The notes under the pieces were generated by a model. It had not been told where the DNA came from, did no database searches, and saw only the letters and a list, made by a program, of their open reading frames with translations. A stretch of DNA of 64,000 bases from Rothia nasimurium. Its GTDB lineage: Bacteria > Actinomycetota > Actinomycetes > Actinomycetales > Micrococcaceae. The stretch's first letter is position 1, and the number at the start of each line of letters is the position of its first letter. Made by a program: the position numbers and the translations under genes. Positions 61,791 to 64,000 of the stretch are shown piece after piece. The stretch is from assembly GCF_928382285.1 (NCBI RefSeq), contig NZ_CAKMSS010000005.1:62001-126000 (forward strand), read 5' to 3'.

Positions 61791-63506
61791 ATGCAAACAG
61801 TTGAAAGCCCGCACCTTCCCCCCAAACTGAAAAAAGACACCCTGCGTGTAGTACCCCTGGGCGGTCTCGGCGAAGTCGGCCGTAACATGACCGTCTACGA
61901 GATTAACGGCAAACTGCTCGTGGTCGATTGCGGTGTGCTCTTCCCAGAAGAATCCCAGCCCGGCGTAGACCTGATCCTGCCCGACCTCAACTACATCAAG
62001 GACCGTCTGCAGGACATCGTGGCGATCGTGCTGACCCACGGCCATGAGGACCACATCGGCGCTGTACCCTACCTGCTGCGTATGCGCCCCGATATTCCCC
62101 TGGTAGGTTCCCAGCTGACCCTGGCCCTGGTCGAAGCTAAGCTCCAGGAACACCGCATCAAGCCCTACACCATGGACGTTGTTGAGGGCCAGGTTGAGCG
62201 TTTCGGCCCCTTCGAATGTGAATTCGTAGCCGTTAACCACTCTATCCCCGATGCCCTGGCAGTCTTCATCCGCACCAAGGCTGGTAAGGTCCTGCACACC
62301 GGCGACTTCAAGATGGACCAGCTGCCCCTGGATGGCCGCATCACCGACCTGCGTCACTTCGCCCGCCTGGGTGAAGAGGGCATCGACCTCTTCCTACCTG
62401 ACTCAACCAACGCTGAGGTTCCCGGCTTCACCCCCACCGAAAAGAACATCGGCCCGGTGATTTCCAACGTTATGCGCGATGCTAAGCGCCGCGTCATCGT
62501 TGCCTCATTCTCCTCGCACGTGCACCGCGTACAGCAGGTGCTCGATGCAGCTGCTGAACGCGGCCGCAAGGTGGTCCTGGTCGGCCGCTCCATGGTACGC
62601 AACATGACCATTGCAGAGAAGCTGGGCTACCTGAACGTACCCGAAGGTATTCTGGTTGACCTCAAGAAGGTCGATGACTACCGACCCGAGCAGATTGTCA
62701 TGATGTGCACCGGCTCCCAGGGCGAGCCCATGGCGGCTCTCTCCCGTATGGCTAACGGCGACCACAAGATCCAGGTCGAAAAGGGCGACACCATTATCCT
62801 GGCCTCATCCCTGATTCCCGGTAACGAAACTTCTGTCTACCGCGTGATCAACGGCCTGATGAAGCTGGGCGCCAACGTGGTGCACAAGGGCAACGCTAAG
62901 GTACACGTCTCAGGCCACGCCGCTGCTGGTGAGCTGCTTTACTGCTACAACATCCTGCAGCCCAAGAACGTCATGCCTGTGCACGGCGAAGTCCGCCACC
63001 TGCTGGCTTCAGGCAAGCTGGCTATCGAAACCGGAATCAAGAGCGATCGGGTGATCATTGGTGACTCCGGTACTGTCGTTGATTTGCGTGACGGCCGCGC
63101 TGATATTGTCGGTCAGGTACCCTGCGAATATGTCTACGTTGACGGTAAGTCTGTAGGTCACGTTACCGAAGATGACCTCAAGGACCGCCGCGTCCTGGGC
63201 GAAGAAGGCTTCGTCTCTATCGTCACCGTAGTTGACCGCGCCACCAAGCGCGTGGTCACCGGCCCCGACATCCACGCCCGAGGCATCGCCGAAGACGACT
63301 CCGTCTTCGACGACATCACCCCCAAAATCACCGCAGCCCTTGAGGACGCCCTGCACCGGGCTCCTGAGCGCGTGCACACCACGCATCAGCTGCAGCAGAT
63401 CGTCCGCCGCACCATGGGGGCTTGGGTAGCCCGCCGCTTGCGTCGCAAGCCCATGATTGTGCCCGTGGTCATCGAGACCCACACCCCCGAGGCTGGCGGC
63501 AACTAG
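61791..63506 (+). CDS. rnj: Ribonuclease J
   Basis: The product is 571 residues from ATG 61791 (AAGAAAGAG upstream). It is a metallo-beta-lactamase-fold RNase with 5'-3' exo and endo activity. The zinc motif is HGHEDHIG (H83, H85, D87, H88); GGLGEVGRNMTVYEINGKLLVVDCG opens the fold, and the beta-CASP domain has IVASFSSHVHRVQQ and MCTGSQGEPMAALSRMANGDH. The C-terminal oligomerisation domain is present. dapA-rnj-ftsK is a conserved actinobacterial order. Confidence 0.97.
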   Translation: MQTVESPHLPPKLKKDTLRVVPLGGLGEVGRNMTVYEINGKLLVVDCGVLFPEESQPGVDLILPDLNYIKDRLQDIVAIVLTHGHEDHIGAVPYLLRMRPDIPLVGSQLTLALVEAKLQEHRIKPYTMDVVEGQVERFGPFECEFVAVNHSIPDALAVFIRTKAGKVLHTGDFKMDQLPLDGRITDLRHFARLGEEGIDLFLPDSTNAEVPGFTPTEKNIGPVISNVMRDAKRRVIVASFSSHVHRVQQVLDAAAERGRKVVLVGRSMVRNMTIAEKLGYLNVPEGILVDLKKVDDYRPEQIVMMCTGSQGEPMAALSRMANGDHKIQVEKGDTIILASSLIPGNETSVYRVINGLMKLGANVVHKGNAKVHVSGHAAAGELLYCYNILQPKNVMPVHGEVRHLLASGKLAIETGIKSDRVIIGDSGTVVDLRDGRADIVGQVPCEYVYVDGKSVGHVTEDDLKDRRVLGEEGFVSIVTVVDRATKRVVTGPDIHARGIAEDDSVFDDITPKITAALEDALHRAPERVHTTHQLQQIVRRTMGAWVARRLRRKPMIVPVVIETHTPEAGGN

Positions 63507-63520
63507 CAACCTCTGAGCAT

Positions 63521-63550
63521 ACCCGGCGGCAGTTTTACCTGCCGCCGGGT
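63521..63550 (+). terminator. Hairpin after rnj
   Basis: ACCCGGCGGCAG (63521-63532) pairs perfectly with CTGCCGCCGGGT (63539-63550). No T-run; a weak terminator or mRNA stabiliser. Confidence 0.65.
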
Positions 63551-63593
63551 AAGCTATTTAAACGCAACCGATCATCAAGCAGTATTGGGAAGA

Positions 63594-64000
63594 ATGGCTC
63601 CGCGAAAGTCTGCATCGAGTAAATCAGCCCCCCGCGCCGCGGGGAGCCGCTCCAAGGCGTCCTCACGTCGCTCAACCTCAGCTCAAGGTAGAAGCCGGAA
63701 GGCCTCGTCAGCACCCCCACAGGAAAGTAACGCCTTTGTGCGCGCCCTGGTAGGAGCCTGGCAGGCCCTGGCCTTCACCGTTGGCGGTGCCGTACGCCGA
63801 ATGGGCGAGCTCCGCACCGATATTGAACTCCACGAACGCCGCGACGGCGGTGCCCTGCTGGTGCTGGCTATCGGCCTGCTGACCGCCGGGGTGGAATGGT
63901 GGGGCTGGCGAGCTGACCCCGCCAACCTGGCCTGGTACGAGTGGCCCCTGCACCTGTGGCACATCGCTGTGGGCGGTCTCTTCGGTCAGGGATCCCTGCT
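63594..64000 (+). CDS. ftsK: DNA translocase FtsK, N-terminal part (runs past window end)
   Basis: The frame is open from ATG 63594 to the end of the window. The first 50 residues are basic and low complexity (APRKSASSKSAPRAAGSRSK). A conserved stretch then precedes the first membrane helices (LLVLAIGLLTAGVEWWGW and WHIAVGGLFGQG). Position right after rnj supports FtsK/SpoIIIE, which pumps chromosomes through the septum. The motor domain lies outside the window, so the call rests on context and the N-terminal pattern. Confidence 0.82.
   Translation, partial: MAPRKSASSKSAPRAAGSRSKASSRRSTSAQGRSRKASSAPPQESNAFVRALVGAWQALAFTVGGAVRRMGELRTDIELHERRDGGALLVLAIGLLTAGVEWWGWRADPANLAWYEWPLHLWHIAVGGLFGQGSL

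Overview
The window is a chromosomal stretch from a moderately high-GC actinobacterium. Its gene order, with rpsB-tsf-pyrH-frr-cdsA, dxr-rip-ispG-proS, rimP-nusA-ylxR-infB-rbfA-truB-ribF-rpsO-pnp and dapB-dapA-rnj-ftsK all on one strand, is the conserved actinobacterial housekeeping order. A pyruvate formate-lyase operon, luxS/mtnN and the general protein character suggest Micrococcaceae, probably Rothia. That placement is an inference from memory, not from a search.

Layout. 1-5.7 kb: end of a DUF2382/PRC-barrel stress protein, a broken SDR dehydrogenase gene, a putative DNA-binding protein, a Dus tRNA-dihydrouridine synthase, small accessory genes and a GNAT enzyme. 5.7-9.2 kb: dgt, dnaG, tRNA-Asn. 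9.4-15.2 kb: M20 amidohydrolase, holin-X-like membrane protein, GT4 glycosyltransferase, a CAT-anticodon tRNA, a secreted hydrolase and an M23 peptidase. 15.6-19.8 kb: ribosomal protein S2, EF-Ts, UMP kinase, RRF, CdsA. 19.8-25.3 kb: DivIVA-domain protein, DUF485/ActP acetate uptake pair, GlsB-type protein, ABC exporter and an unlisted 51-codon ORF. 25.3-38.5 kb: dxr, a divergent pflB-grcA-pflA operon, rip (site-2 protease), ispG, GNAT, a secreted LGFP-type protein and proS. 38.6-49.5 kb: TSUP transporter, a ferritin-like candidate, then the transcription/translation cluster through ribF. 49.8-52.4 kb: aldo/keto reductase, mtnN and luxS on the minus strand, then a small membrane protein. 52.7-64 kb: rpsO, pnp, M16 protease, an OatA-like acyltransferase, dapB, dapA, RNase J and the start of ftsK.

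Most notable observations. (1) Pyruvate formate-lyase is split. PflB stops exactly where the C-terminal glycyl-radical domain should begin, and that domain is a separate 83-residue protein with its own ribosome binding site. The 159-bp gap between them carries a dispersed palindromic repeat. (2) A family of about 100-bp (one 164-bp) intergenic hairpin elements keeps a conserved core while its terminal stems change in a compensatory way. Two other palindrome families (4.4/4.9 kb and 25.1/38.5 kb) also occur. (3) ylxR has no ATG, GTG or TTG start and seems to begin at CTG. (4) The infB leader has a chain of ATGA-overlapping mini-ORFs followed by two mutually exclusive hairpins, one covering the Shine-Dalgarno sequence. 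(5) A 34-codon, apparently leaderless ORF sits directly in front of dapB.

All assignments rest on reading motifs by eye. No database search was run.
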